DNA of 64,000 nucleotides from Tachypleus tridentatus (taxonomy: Eukaryota > Arthropoda > Merostomata > Xiphosura > Limulidae), in contig NC_134825.1 of NCBI RefSeq assembly GCF_004210375.1, forward strand, positions 68,253,558-68,317,557, written 5' to 3'. Positions 23,019 to 34,512 of this stretch are shown in pieces (position 1 is the stretch's first letter; each line of letters opens with the position of its first letter). The notes under the pieces are model-generated. The model saw only the letters and a program-made list of their open reading frames with translations. It ran no database searches and was not told the DNA's origin. Made by a program: the position numbers and the translations under genes.

Positions 23019-23440
23019 CAATTTCTCTGACTACAATAACACCAATAACATAAATGACTATAATAATGTACTGCTTACCAAAAATTTACATTAACAGAAC
23101 TCAAACAAGAAGTTAAGAATACCAAAAACAAATCACCAGAAACTGACGGCATAGAAGCCTTCAAAAAAGGCACTTTGAAATTATTTGATCATCTATTAGC
23201 AATTTTTCATTTATCCTTTTACCCTAGCTACATCCCTGTTTCTGGGAAGTAAACTAATACATTAATGTTTCATAAAGAAGGTATGCCAGCCAATAAACCA
23301 AACAGTTATCGACCAATCAGCTAAACTAGAGTCATTATAAAATATACTACTTAGGACAGCATATAGAGTACCCAAAACCACTTCAAAGTTTATGCATAAA
23401 TATTCAAACACACAATCAATAGTAGATAGATCCTACCTAG
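23019..23440 (+). mobile_element. LINE-A fragment, plus orientation (RT start and C-terminal tail)
   Basis: Reads ELKQEVKNTKNKSPETDGIE and then a block ending KPNSYRPIS, the usual start of the RT domain in this class. A deletion then joins it to the C-terminal tail (counterpart of 6581-6780). Stops are present. Confidence 0.78.
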
Positions 23441-23463
23441 TAAAATAATAATAATAATAATAA
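23441..23463. repeat. (TAA)n microsatellite
   Basis: A run of ataataataataata directly after the LINE-A fragment end, possibly grown from its 3' tail. Confidence 0.85.
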
Positions 23464-23689
23464 ATACTAAAATAAAAACATGCCACCTATGAGCTAGACA
23501 TTAGTGAAGGAACTGATTGTGCAAAATACATGGACATTACACTGAAGAGGGCCTGAGTAAATATGGGTTACTCTAATCCTGATGTAATAATTTTAATGTA
23601 CTAAACAGTTCACACTAACAAGGAAATGGAAAGAGGAAGAGGTCAAGTGCACCTGACCTTCCTGAGTATACATATATATATAACCAAAC
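23464..23689. other. Nothing recognised
   Basis: No gene, repeat or RNA recognised between the LINE-A fragment and the tRNA module. Confidence 0.4.
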
Positions 23690-24011
23690 GTTGATTCCAC
23701 ATGCAAATATTTTATTTTCCAGCCCAAATCTAGGAGATCCCGGAAAGTAAATAAACAAGGCTGGAAGTAATGTCTACATTATGTTTTCGAACAAAAAATT
23801 CTATTTTCACTCCATGTCTACAGCATTTATCAATTTTAGTAAAGTCAAACTACGGATTTATATTAATTTAAGAATTTTATAATAGATATGTCAAAAACAG
23901 GGTTATTCTTCAAGCAGTTTATGAAATATTGATATCCATGAGCTGTGTAAGATTAATAGAAGCATGGAAAAGGCAGTTTCGTTTTTTAAATAACGATGTC
24001 GCTTTTATTGA

Positions 24012-24133
24012 GCCTCTCGCTAGTACAGCGGTAAGTCTACGGATTTGCAACGCTAAATCAGGGTTTCGATTCCCCTCGGTGGGCTCAGCAGATAGCTCGA
24101 TGTGGCTTTGCTATAAGAAAAACATACATACAC
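24012..24133 (+). repeat. SINE (family 2) with target duplication
   Basis: Reads cgctagtacagcggtaagtc, gtttcgattcccctcggtgg and tggctttgctataagaaaaa. It is flanked by an 11 bp duplication gcttttattga at 24001-24011 and 24134-24144. Confidence 0.9.
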
Positions 24134-24239
24134 GCTTTTATTGAAAATTTAAAATCATGTATCGCCATATTTACTACATAATGATATTATGTTCAATTGC
24201 AAGTAATGAAAGTAGAAGTCGTGAAGTTTAAGATATACA

Positions 24240-24311
24240 AGCCACCAGCGAGGTTTGAACTCACGACGCTTGGTTTATAAGATCAGTGCTCTACTCTTGA
24301 GCTATGATGGC
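24240..24311 (-). pseudogene. tRNA-Thr-like pseudogene, diverged unit
   Basis: 72 bases colinear with the tRNA-Thr(CGT) copies, but the anticodon loop has lost CGT and the anticodon and D stems are mismatched. The acceptor strands GCCATCA/TGGTGGC are still intact. Confidence 0.75.
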
Positions 24312-24524
24312 TCGTATATGCGTTTTAAAAACGTATTGTTTCTCTTTAATTTTATACACTATGTTGAATATTTTCTAATCGTTCAATGGGTTAATTTAGC
24401 ATTGTTAAAACAATCACACGGAAAAACGTAATATTAAGAACTTGTATTTGACCACACTTTCAACTGTAAGGTGTTGTACTATTTTCTCCTCTGTTCATAT
24501 ATATAATAGTTGTTTCAAATTACG

Positions 24525-24592
24525 CATAAAGCTAAGTAGATAGCCCTCATGTAGCTTTGCGCGAAATTCAAAACAAACAAACAAACAAAGTT
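24525..24592 (+). repeat. SINE (family 1) tail fragment
   Basis: Only the 3' part: agatagccctcatgtagctt, gcgcgaaattcaaaac and a (caaa)n tail. It lies just before a minus-strand SINE. Confidence 0.75.
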
Positions 24593-24596
24593 CTGT

Positions 24597-24867
24597 TGTT
24601 GTTGTTTTTGAATTTCGCTCAAAGGTACACGAAGGTTATCTGCACTTACCGTCCCTAATTTAGCAGGGTAAGACTGGAGGGAAGGTAGCTAGTCATCACC
24701 ACCCACCGCCAACTCTACTCTTTTTCCAACGAATAGTGAGATTGACCGTCACATTATTACGCCCCCACGGCTGGAAGGGTAAGCCTGTTTGGTGCGACCG
24801 GGATTCGAACCCGCGACCCTTGGATTACGAGTCGAACGCCTTAACACGCTTGGCCATGCCGGGCCTA
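24597..24867 (-). repeat. tRNA-derived SINE (family 1), near full length
   Basis: Minus orientation. The head at 24790-24867 reads on the minus strand ggcccggcatggccaagcgt, with tcgtaatccaagggtcgcgg and B-box gggttcgaatcccgg. The body and the tail toward 24600 (gaatttcgctcaaag) are clear. The head has a CGT anticodon-like loop. Confidence 0.88.
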
Positions 24868-25240
24868 ACAAACAAAGTTTCAGAGGCCTTCCGAACCTTC
24901 ATCTATTATAATCGTGTATAAAAGTGGTCTTTCGAAGAAAAACAAATTAGTCGTAAACCATAAAAACAAATATCTTTTAATTCTTCATAATTATCCATTG
25001 CAAGATGTTATGTTTTTCGTTTTTGTATTTTACACAAGTAACTAATTTATTTTAATTATTATGAGCTTCCATTTAACTGAGACTTGTGCTTGCAAAGGTG
25101 TATTAGTTTATTGAATAGTTTTATTTAAATTTATATAGATTACTTATTTATAAACCATCTTTCTTACTAACAAAGTTCAGTGTTTGACCTTTGTTCTTGC
25201 AAAACAGCCTTTGTGGATTCAGTCTTCGTTAATTACCTCC
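24868..25240. other. Nothing recognised
   Basis: AT-rich sequence without a supported feature. Confidence 0.4.
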
Positions 25241-25545
25241 ACCACCTGAGGTTTTTAACCCCAATCTGTGTGGGGGCGTGTGTTTTTTGTGTTCGTCAGC
25301 AAGACTTTACGAAAACGTATGAATGGATTTAGACGAAAGTTGGTATACCTTTGGACAACGCTCCCACCGAAAAGTGATTAGTGTTTGGAGAGGTCAAGGT
25401 CACGGTAATGTCACGAAAAAAAAAGTGTCTATCTATTAGAATGAAGGCCTATTTTTGCTCTATAGCTCAGTCAAAAATGATCTTGTTTTGATGGAACTTG
25501 GTGGGCATATGTAGAGTATTACTCCTCATTACTCTGATAAAAATG
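25241..25545. repeat. Probable dispersed repeat of unknown class
   Basis: Contains phrases such as gaatggatttagacgaaagt, tggtataccttt and gatggaacttggtgggcata, which resemble a type of interspersed repeat common in invertebrate genomes. Recognised by style only. Confidence 0.35.
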
Positions 25546-25786
25546 GTCTCCGTCCACTCTATTGAGTGTCCCTCTAGTTACTAATGGCACTATACTGATG
25601 TTTATTTTTTTAAAGCTTTCTTTATTTCTCTTTTCTTCTGACCTTTTTATTGCATCATTACTAATCGAAGTGAATGTTATAGCGTTTGGGGATGAAAGTA
25701 AATGACGAAAAACCAATTTATTTATAGAATATGTGGAAATTATTTCTTTAATAAGCGATCTATGACTTCAACAAGAGCCCAGCAAG

Positions 25787-26045
25787 GCCGGATGGTTAGG
25801 GTGCTCTATTCGTAATCTGAGGGTCGCAAATTTGGATCTCGCCACATTAAGCATGCCAGCTCTTTCAGCCGTAGGGGTGGGATAAAGTGTCGGTCAATCC
25901 CACTATTCGTTGGTCAAATAGTAGCTCAAAAGTTGGAGGTGGGTGGTGATGACTAGTTGACTTTCCTCTAGTCTTACAATGCTAAATTAGGGACTGCTAA
26001 CACAAATAGCTCTAGAGTAGCTTTGTGCGAAATTCAAAACAATCA
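25787..26045 (+). repeat. tRNA-derived SINE (family 1), diverged
   Basis: Head aaggccggatggttagggtg with tcgtaatctgagggtcgcaa, body cactattcgttggtcaaata and ggtgggtggtgatgactagt, tail gtgcgaaattcaaaac. Confidence 0.85.
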
Positions 26046-26280
26046 TCGGTTATATCTGATACTGAACTACTAACCCCATCATATCATTTGTTCTCTCACT
26101 ATAATATCCATATAAGTTTCTCAGATGCACCTTCAGTTAATTAAAAACTTTGCATGCCCATGAACAGCTAATTAGATCTGTTACTTCAATTTCAAAATCA
26201 TCAATGTATTAAACAGCACAGACTGACAACTATTTATTTCTGCTTCTGTCAGAATTTTTGCCTATGATTATTAAAAAAAT

Positions 26281-26548
26281 GTATTTTTAGCCTTTCAGCC
26301 AACTTGTTATTAAAGTGTGAAAAAATGTATTTTTAGCCTTTCAGCCAACTTGTTATTAAAGTGTGAAAAAATGTATTTTAGCCTTTCAGCCAACTTGTTA
26401 TTAAAGTGTGAAAAATGTATTTTTAGACTTTCAGCCAACTTGTTATTAAAGTGTGAAAAAATGTATTTTTAGCCTTTCAGCCAACTTGTTATTAAAGTGT
26501 GAAAAAATGTATTTTTAGCCTTTCAGTCAACTTGTTATTAAAGTGTGA
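26281..26548. repeat. 46 bp minisatellite, six copies
   Basis: The unit starts gtatttttagcctttcagcc and ends aaagtgtgaaaaaat. Starts are at 26281, 26327, 26373, 26417, 26463 and 26509. Copies differ only by A-run length and two or three substitutions. Confidence 0.95.
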
Positions 26549-27038
26549 TGTAAGACCTTGTTTAACGATATCAGTTACTTTTTTACTTATCCACCTTAAA
26601 CACATTCTTTTCTGGTTCAGAGAACATAGCTTTAATAAAAGTTTCCAATTTGTCTACAGTGGAATACTGAAGATCATTTTCAACTATAACGTTAGAGTTT
26701 GTGCTTATCCTTTTGAAATTCTCAGGATCACTGATTACCCTCAGAATAAGAGGAAGGATGTACGAAATAAAAGAGCCAGTGGAGATAAAATATCACGAAA
26801 TAAAAGTTTGGCTTTTGAACTAAGTCTGACACAAAGAAGAAAATTGAATACAAAACTGTTTAAAGTAAATGTCTTTATTTGTAAAATACGTTCAAAACTA
26901 AATACTAAACAGTGGCAAGATTTTAAAGTGTACTCAGTGAAAACTGAAGAAAAAAAAAGTGTGATAAATCTTCATTATGGCTCTTTCCGCAGTTCGGGTT
27001 CACATTCTACTGTGAATCTAAAATATAGCAAATACTAA
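26499..27038 (+). CDS. Unrecognised 179-codon ORF
   Basis: Open from an ATG inside the last minisatellite copies to TAA at 27036-27038. The first 50 residues are hydrophobic (repeat-derived start, then ISVTFLLIHLKHILFWF), which could mimic a signal or membrane segment. The C-terminal two thirds is Lys/Arg/Ser-rich and basic. No domain, splice signal or paralogue is recognised. In DNA this AT-rich a 179-codon ORF is somewhat unusual, but it may be chance or a host/transposon remnant. I do not assign a function. Confidence 0.15.
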   Translation: MKKCIFSLSVNLLLKCDVRPCLTISVTFLLIHLKHILFWFREHSFNKSFQFVYSGILKIIFNYNVRVCAYPFEILRITDYPQNKRKDVRNKRASGDKISRNKSLAFELSLTQRRKLNTKLFKVNVFICKIRSKLNTKQWQDFKVYSVKTEEKKSVINLHYGSFRSSGSHSTVNLKYSKY

Positions 27039-27324
27039 ATAGTGAATTACTCAATAAAATGTTCACAAACAACGGAATTTAAATGCAACTAAAAGTGAGC
27101 TGGAATAAAAATTTACAAAATCTAAACCTGAGCTCAAAATCTGTCTAAGAATTGATCTAAGTTTTAAAATCTGCGAAACAAAGTTAAATCTGTCTGAATA
27201 CAACTATGCATGTTATCTGGCTTTAACGGCAAACCATACAATTACATACTGTTGTTAGATGTCATATTGTAGGGTGAGTTCTTTTGGATTACTTGTAGAA
27301 ATGGTGCAAGATCCAGTCCGTGTA

Positions 27325-27545
27325 ATGGTGACGCTAGGGTAAGAGTAGAGGGAAGGCAGCTAGTCATTACTACCCACCGCTAACTCTTGGGTTACTCTTT
27401 TACCAACGAATAGTAGGATTGATCTTCACATTATAACGCCCCACGGTTTAAAGGGTGAGCATGTTTGGTGTGACGTGGATTCGAATCCGCGACCCTCAGA
27501 TTACGATTCGAGAACCTTAACCACCTGGCTGTGCCAGGCCTGTTT
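27325..27545 (-). repeat. tRNA-derived SINE (family 1)
   Basis: Minus orientation; body accaacgaatagtaggattg, and head at right reading gattcgaatccgcgaccctc and ttaaccacctggctgtgcc. The tail is truncated. Confidence 0.85.
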
Positions 27546-27554
27546 CATACCTCT

Positions 27555-27668
27555 GTACGTGTGTGTGTTTTCTTATAGCAAATCCACATCGGGCCATCTG
27601 ATGTGTCTACCAAGGAAAATCGAGCCCCTAATTTTAGCGTTGTAAATCCGTAGGCTTACCGCTCAGAA
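27555..27668 (-). repeat. SINE (family 2)
   Basis: Minus orientation: gtgtgtgttttcttatagca, cacatcgggccatctga, and the head ttttagcgttgtaaatccgt with aggcttaccgctc. Confidence 0.85.
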
Positions 27669-28954
27669 ACAAAAAGATCAAAGAAACTGCAGCAGATGCA
27701 CAACATGTTTTTTTATGAGAAAATGTTACTAAAATCATGAAAAGTTCAGGTAATTACTGTTAAAATTAAGATTTGAGATCACATTTGAACAGATCTTGTC
27801 GAGTACGTTTTAAGATCATATACTTTTAAATATTTATTTTTTCTGTTATCTATCAGAAGATATAACAAATTAACAACATTTTCAAGGGGGTCAGCCCCTG
27901 TGTGTTGAGATAATAGTGTAGTAACAGACACGAATATTAATATTGACTGATTATACTTTTAGATGAAGGGTTATTTGTTCACCTTAATTTTGCCAGTGAT
28001 TGTCATTTTGTGATGCTTGAAATTAAAAAGGAGCTGCGTTTGGCAGTTACGAGATGGCAGCACCTTTATTACCGATCTGTAGGTTTGGAAACTAAACTGC
28101 TAAACTATTTAACAGCATGTTAGTGGTAATACACATACATAGCAATCTACGTATATAAACTCGTTCGTAAGTACTGTAAAATGCAACTGAATCAGGTACA
28201 AGAACACAGCAATAACCAACAAAAGCATGTAAACAAATGATTTGAAGCTGTGAAATCACTAATTTAGGGATAGCTGTGATAACTGACCTGGACGATATTA
28301 TTTGAAATTTCATTGCACCTGTTATTTTCATTAATACATGAAAACGTTTCAATGTCGAGATTCAACTGTTCGGCAAGAAATAATTTTTCTTGGAAGAAGT
28401 AAAAGTAACAAAATATTTACACTAAAGAAAGAACATAATATTATTTGAAGTTCTTATAAACCAATTTTATGTGATGTTTTTCATATATGCTCGCGCAAAA
28501 AAATATTTCATTTGAATCAAATTGAAATATTCATGAGTGAGTAAAATTATCAACAACAAATACAGCTCACAGATTGTAGCCTAGATATCATAACAAATAT
28601 AAACCTAGTATACCAGTGATGCAAGTTGAAATGTTTTGAAAAACGTACACTTTTCTAAGTGTTTTCTGAACACTTCTTCGGTATGTGCAGTATTGAAGCA
28701 TGCAATGCAGACTGTAGACTGTAAGGGTAACCAAAAACGTTATCAACCCACCCCTTACAGGGTATTCGAAAGATGATTAAGTCGCTACAAAGCAATACTA
28801 CTCACTAATCACTCAAATGTCAGTGTTACAAATTCGGCCAGTAGAGCAAATCAAACTAATAAAACGTAACATTACAAATTGAGACTTACTCCAACTAAAA
28901 GATTTGTTGCCAACTCCATCTTTTTTCCTTTTTTTTACAAAATTTACAATGTAT
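27669..28954. other. Nothing recognised
   Basis: Only short ORFs without recognisable motifs. The 86-codon minus-strand frame at 28092-28352 shows no family features. Confidence 0.4.
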
Positions 28955-29240
28955 TATATAAGTTACCAGCTTGGTAACAAACAAAAATCAATAAAAGTCA
29001 CAAAAATTTCAACATTTTATTTTTACAATAATTATAATAATAATAATATTTTTTACAACTTACAAGATTGTTACATATTTAGTAACAAACAGAAAACGAA
29101 TAAATCAAACAAATTTCAACATTTTCCTTTTACAATAATTATAACAATAATAGTACTAATTTTCCTGCAACTTACAAAATTGTTACGTACTTAATAACAA
29201 ACACAAAACAAATAAATCAAACAAATTTCAACATAACTTT
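28955..29240. repeat. ~110 bp tandem repeat, about 2.5 copies, at the LINE-B 3' end
   Basis: The blocks gtaacaaac, caaacaaatttcaacatttt and tacaataattataa recur with spacings of about 108 and 112 bases (gtaacaa at 28974 and 29082, ataacaa at 29194). They lie directly downstream of the LINE-B coding region on the minus strand and are probably part of its 3' untranslated region. Confidence 0.8.
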
Positions 29241-32200
29241 TCCAATATATCAGTAATAATACATTTAATACCATTTACTGCTCCCGCATCTAATAATAAA
29301 TTCTTAACTTTCCAATTTAAATAATTTTAGGGAAAATATTTCTTTCTAAAATATTCATTATTTTTACAATATAAAATTATGTGATCTTCAGTTCCTATCT
29401 CTCCACAGAGACATAAATTAGATTTTCCATAAATTCTTGATTGATATTCTGGAAAAAACTCATGATTTGTTAAAATTTGATTTATATAAAAATCTCCATT
29501 ACATCTATTAAAATTTACTTTATTAAAATATTTATAGGTGAATCTACCAACAGAAGCACCATCCCATCTTTGTTGCTAGTTGCTTAATAATTCTTTATTT
29601 AATTTTGTTTTAATTTGTTTTTTACTATATCCAAATTTAGTATTAATTTCCATTCTCTTTGTGGCTTCCTCAGCTTTAAGATCTACTGTTTCGTTATAAT
29701 TGATATCACTGTGGGCTGACCCAAATAAAGGTAATACTAAGTTTGTTATAGATAATATGTTCTTTAATTCTATTAACTAAATAATTATTATTTTTACTTG
29801 ATTTAAGTGCATTAATGATGACCTTGAATCAGAATATATCGCTGCTTCATAAATGTTATTATTAACTATGAAATCAATAGTCTTAAAAATTGCAAACAAT
29901 TCAGCCATCAATACTATTGTATTATCATTTAATCTAAACAGACTTTCCTTTTTAATTTCATCAGTATAAATATATATAAGCACATTCAACTTTATTATTA
30001 ATTTTTGAGCTGTCTGTATAAAATTTATTACTAAATTGTTTTAAATCTTCATTATAATACCAGTTAAAACTACGGTTGATCCAAGGAGCGAAATTTAGTC
30101 AGAACTTCAATATTTTCTACTTCAACTACTTCATCTTCTATTTTAATATTTTGATTAAGAAAAAACAATTTGTAAAGTTTAACACCAACTTCTAGTTTTA
30201 TATCTAACGGGGGAATACCCGTTAATATGTTAAGTGTTAAACTAGCTACAGTTTTATAAGTTTTTGCGATGGGTAATATTGCTATTCTTTGAATTTGTAA
30301 GATTTTACTTTTAATTTTTTCTGTATTTTCAAACCAAATTTCATATCCATATGTTATCATTTTTCTATACTTAATATGTAAATATCTTTCATAACTTTTG
30401 GTTTCAAACCCCAAGTGGCTCTTGAAATCCGCTTTAATTTTTGAATAACATTAACTATTTTACTTTTAACAAAATTTAGATGCGATAACCAGTTTAATTT
30501 CATGTCAATTATATTACCTAGGTATTTTAACTCTTTAATAAATTTAATTTTTTTATTACTAATAGTAATTGTAGGTATATGCGTGATATTTTTACCTTTA
30601 TAACTTAAAATAAAATTTGATTTATCTATATTAAGTTAATATAATGGTGTAATCAGCAAATGCTTGTATATTTGCATTGTTTGTACTCTTTAATTTTAAC
30701 ATCCCATCAATATAAAGATTCCACAATATAGGACCCAAACTAGATCCTTGTGGAATCCCTTTATTATATTTCTTAATTATACTTTCTATAAAAACTTCTC
30801 TATTTTGAATGAAATCAATAATCACTTTTTCAACTTCAAGGGTATTTTTAAATTATTTAAATGTTTTATTAAAATCATGTTATCCACCAAGTTGAAAGCA
30901 TTTTTAAAATCCAAGGAAATTAATAATGTAATGCACTTATTGTTTATACTTTCATAAACATAATCTTTAACTTTCTCTAATGCATGTATAGTAGATCTCT
31001 TACTCCTAAAACCATATTGTACATCAATTAATTTATATTTCTCTATAAAATAAGTCAATCTATATTTCAAAATTTTATCGAATATTTTACCCCAAATGGG
31101 TAAAAGACATATTGGTCTATAACTACTCGAAATCATTTTATCTTTTTCTTTTTTATGGATGAAAGTCACCTTAGCCTTTTTCCAAACTAGCGGAAAAAAA
31201 CTATTATTATAAAAAAAATAATATTTTGATAAACCAATTTTTATTAGCAAAACATATTTCTTTTATTATAGGCGTGTGTGTGTGTGTTTTTCTTATAGCA
31301 AAGCCACATCGGGCTATCTGCTCAGCCCACCGAGGGGAATCGAACCCCTGATTTTAGCGTTGTAAATCTTGAGACACACATTATTATAGGCAATTTTAAA
31401 TTATCATATCCAGGAGCTTTATTATCCTCCATCTCCCCTATTACTTTATTAATTTCATACTCTGTAATATTATCTTCATTTATATTCACATCAATATCAT
31501 TATTATTCTGTATTTCATCGCAAAAACCTATTCCAGAGACCACTTGATCATAATTCACCCATGGAAAGTGATAATTAAAAATTTCATTTATAGCTTCATT
31601 TCTATTTTTGGTGATATTCCCATCTTTATCTTTTATTTCATTAATTTGTAGATATTTCTTCTTTTTATCCATAATAGTTTTATACGATATACCAAAAATA
31701 TTATTACCAGTAATACTTGTAATATAATTTCTTAAAGGTTCTTTTTTAGTGAAAATAATTAATCTTTTATATTTAGCTTGCTGTTTCTTGTATTCCAATT
31801 TATAATACCGTCTTGAGTTAACGTCTTTAGTCTTTTGAAATCTTCTCCTTAAAGCTCTCACTTTACTCCTGAAAATCTTTAACTTGGTGTTCCACCAATA
31901 AGCTTGTTTATATCCAAAATTCTTTATATTATTCTTATTCCTTAAATTGTTTAAACAAAGTTCTTTAACTTTATTTGTAATTTTTATTAAATAATTTTCA
32001 ATATTATCTTTGTGGAGTATTTTATCTTTAATCTCATTTATATATTCACTTATTTCTACTTTCAAATCCAATCAATTAAGTCTATTTATATTTATAAATT
32101 CATTATTATTTATTTCTATATTAAAATTTGAAAATTTCAATTCTATCATATTATGATCACTATTAGTAATTTGATCTGTAACTTCAAAATGAATATCAAA

Positions 32201-32640
32201 TTCATTATTATACTTTATCATTGCCAAGTCAATCCAACTTCCCCTCTAATTGAGCAAAAGTTGGTATCGAGTCCGAATTATTAAGTAATATAATTTCATT
32301 TAAATCCATAAAGTTAGTAACTGAAAAACCCCTATCATCAAGTGGCCTTTGGCCATAAGCTTATGTCTTAGCATTGAAATCACCTAAAATTAAAATAATT
32401 TCATTGTTATACTTCCTGATAAAATTTTGTAACATATCAAGGTCATCATCAATGACTCCAGACGGGGAGCAGTAAATACTAATAACAATCATAACAAAAT
32501 TTTCATAAGTAATTCTAACACCAACTAAACTCTTTGTACGACATAAAACATAATAATTAATGTTTCTATTATTAATGATAATCCCTGCCTTAGGGAGATC
32601 ACAACAAAAAACAATTCTCATAAAACAATCCTCTACATAA
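29241..32640 (-). mobile_element. LINE-B, broken non-LTR retrotransposon with RNase H
   Basis: Minus strand, 5' to 3': endonuclease (32621-32361, YCSPSG and ILGDFNAKT), linker (32071-31390, AYWWNTKLKIFRSKVRALRR), RT (31250-30631, SYRPICLLPIWGKIFDKIL, GFRSKRSTIHALE, LDFKNAF, GIPQGSSLGPILWNLYI), thumb (30414-30070), RNase H (29989-29777, TIVLMAELFAIFKTIDF, YSDSRSSL) and a C-terminal CCHC-like tail around 29340-29420. This order matches R1/LOA/jockey-type LINEs carrying RNase H. There are at least five frame breaks. The RT active-site box reads FADY where FADD is expected, so the enzyme would be dead. A SINE interrupts the RT region. Confidence 0.9.
31273..31380 (-). repeat. SINE (family 2), 5'-truncated, inside LINE-B
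   Basis: Body cacatcgggctatctgctca, ccgaggggaatcgaacccct and ttttagcgttgtaaatc. It is flanked by the 10 bp duplication ttattatagg at 31263-31272 and 31381-31390. The head stops short of the usual aggcttaccgctgtactagc, so insertion was 5'-truncated. Confidence 0.9.
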
Positions 32641-33689
32641 AAAATTTTCTCAACCCAAACCAGCCATATTTACATATATATTTTTCAATACAGACTTTTC
32701 TATGTCAGATCGAATACAGGATACTTATGTTTGTCTTGTTCTTCAACTAGTCATTGTTTTTCCATCTCTTGATGCCCAATAGTTTATCAAAACATTTTCT
32801 ATCGCATGACAGACTGCCAGCATAACTGAGGACTATTCAAAGCAGATGTTAATTAAATTGGAAATGATGTCCAGAGCAGACCAAATAATGGAGGCTCTCC
32901 CCAACAAAGTGAAGTAAAGAATGACATCAAGTTGGAGGTCCACCATAGTTGGAAAATCATGGTAAATGTCCAAATGGAATCTCTGTTACCATGGAGTTTT
33001 GTGCCACTTTTTCAATTTAAATTGTTAAAATATGTCTTGTCAATTATATTTAACTTTTGCTTTTGGTGCATATGTATGTGTGTGTGTGTCTATATCCATA
33101 TAGACAAATTCACACACAATACGCATCAGTTAAGACGTTTTTCCGGTTGACAAACCTATAACAGAAGGGCTATGCGACCCTTAATATCCAAATATCCAAT
33201 AGTGTTGTCTGGCATAAAATATGATATAAAGCTATATAGAAAATTATGCATAGCAGTTGTTGAAAGAAATAAAAAACAAATGTTAATGTACCCAGTGAAT
33301 GCACACTATCTCAATAATGTGCATACAGTGTATATATTACACTATATGGCTACCACTAGGTAGGTCATCAGTGCAAAATAGATATGTTCTTGAGAACAAC
33401 AAACAAACAAAGGTCACTAGAATGAAAACATAATTTAAGAAACATTGTATTGCACATTTTGTATAATTACTTTAATATTGTTGTATCTTAATCTGAGGTG
33501 AAGGGTTTTTATGCTAGTTATAATAGGAGCTTGCTTCATTTTATTCAACCAAGAGTTCACTTTATGCTAGATTTTTATTAGTATAAAAAGAGAGCTCGTG
33601 TCAATATTTATTATGAAAATTTTTATTTTAACAGTTTATGTAAATAAGTTGACTTACTATATTTAGCAATGATAATTAAATGTATTTTT
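32641..33689. other. Nothing recognised
   Basis: No supported gene. Around 33378-33425 a short AC-rich stretch (gtgcaaaatagatatgttct...aacaacaaacaaacaaagg) resembles 35739-35805, probably tails of one dispersed repeat. Confidence 0.4.
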
Positions 33690-33721
33690 GTTTTATTTTA
33701 TTTTATTTTATTTTATTTTAA
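33688..33721. repeat. (TTTTA)n microsatellite
   Basis: Six pentamers ttttattttattttatttta in a row. Confidence 0.9.
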
Positions 33722-33757
33722 GCTCAGTCTCACCTTGGATAACCTTCTTTATAATGG

Positions 33758-33890
33758 TATGTGTCTGTGTGTGTGTTTTATTATAGTAAAGCCACATCGG
33801 GCTCTCTGCTGAGTTTACCGAATGAAATCGAACGCCTGATTTTAGCGTTGTAAATCTGTAGACTAACCTTTATAGCAGCTGGGAACTGGA
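33758..33890 (-). repeat. SINE (family 2), diverged
   Basis: gtgtgttttattatagtaaa, gccacatcgggctctctgct and ttttagcgttgtaaatctgt in minus orientation. Confidence 0.8.
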
Positions 33891-34117
33891 TGGTATGTAA
33901 AAACATCTCTTTAAAATTGCTTTTGTGTATAAATATTTTTTAATTAAAGGTATTTCATATAGTGTATGTGTACTTGCATTCTTTGTTAAAAGGTTATTTA
34001 ATATGAAATTCTATGTTAAGGGTTCATCTTATGTATTTATCATTTTTTATGGTTATTTTTTATACTGTTATCCCATTGGTTCAGTGATAAGTATGGAAGA
34101 ATATAACACTCAAAATC

Positions 34118-34238
34118 ATTTGTTTGTTTGTAGTTAAGCGCAAAGCTGCACAATAAGCTATCTTTGCTCTGTCCACCACAGGTATTGAAACTCGGTTTGT
34201 AGGATTGTAACTTCACAGACATTCAGCTGTGTCACAGG
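34118..34238 (-). repeat. SINE (family 3), diverged
   Basis: tttgtttgtagttaagcgca, ctctgtccaccacaggtatt and gaaactcggtttgtaggatt correspond to the SINE found in the Tc1 copies. Confidence 0.75.
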
Positions 34239-34512
34239 AGAACGAAAACTCTCTTTACTGGTCAAGTGTATGGTATCCAATAATTACAGTTTTTATATAC
34301 TGTACAAGAACAATCTCGCATGGTTACTCTTGTTATTTATGAATAAAACCAAAGTAATGTGTTTCTTACAGAGTGTGTTTTGATCAGATTATAAAAAGTT
34401 TTACTTGGTTTAAAACATGATTCAACCAATGTAAAATCATCTCAAGAGACAACAATTGTTACTTGATTCACTGACCTGATAGGAAAGTACGCACACTGTG
34501 TATTTACTTTGC

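Larger units (their letters stand above)
23690..24510 (-). repeat. tRNA module, diverged unit
   Basis: Related to 5894-6555 and 11640-12385 (acaaggctggaagtaatgtc, catgttgaatatt-type matches). A family 2 SINE is inserted. Homology ends where LINE-A would start in the array units. Confidence 0.7.

Noticed and set aside
24790-24867. SINE heads with tcgtaatcc loops as tRNA-Thr genes
   Set aside because: They continue into the SINE body and tail and recur across the window; only the 72-base loci in the tRNA module stand alone as tRNAs.
28092-28352. 86-codon minus-strand ORF
   Set aside because: No recognisable family, start context or conservation evidence; chance ORF likely.
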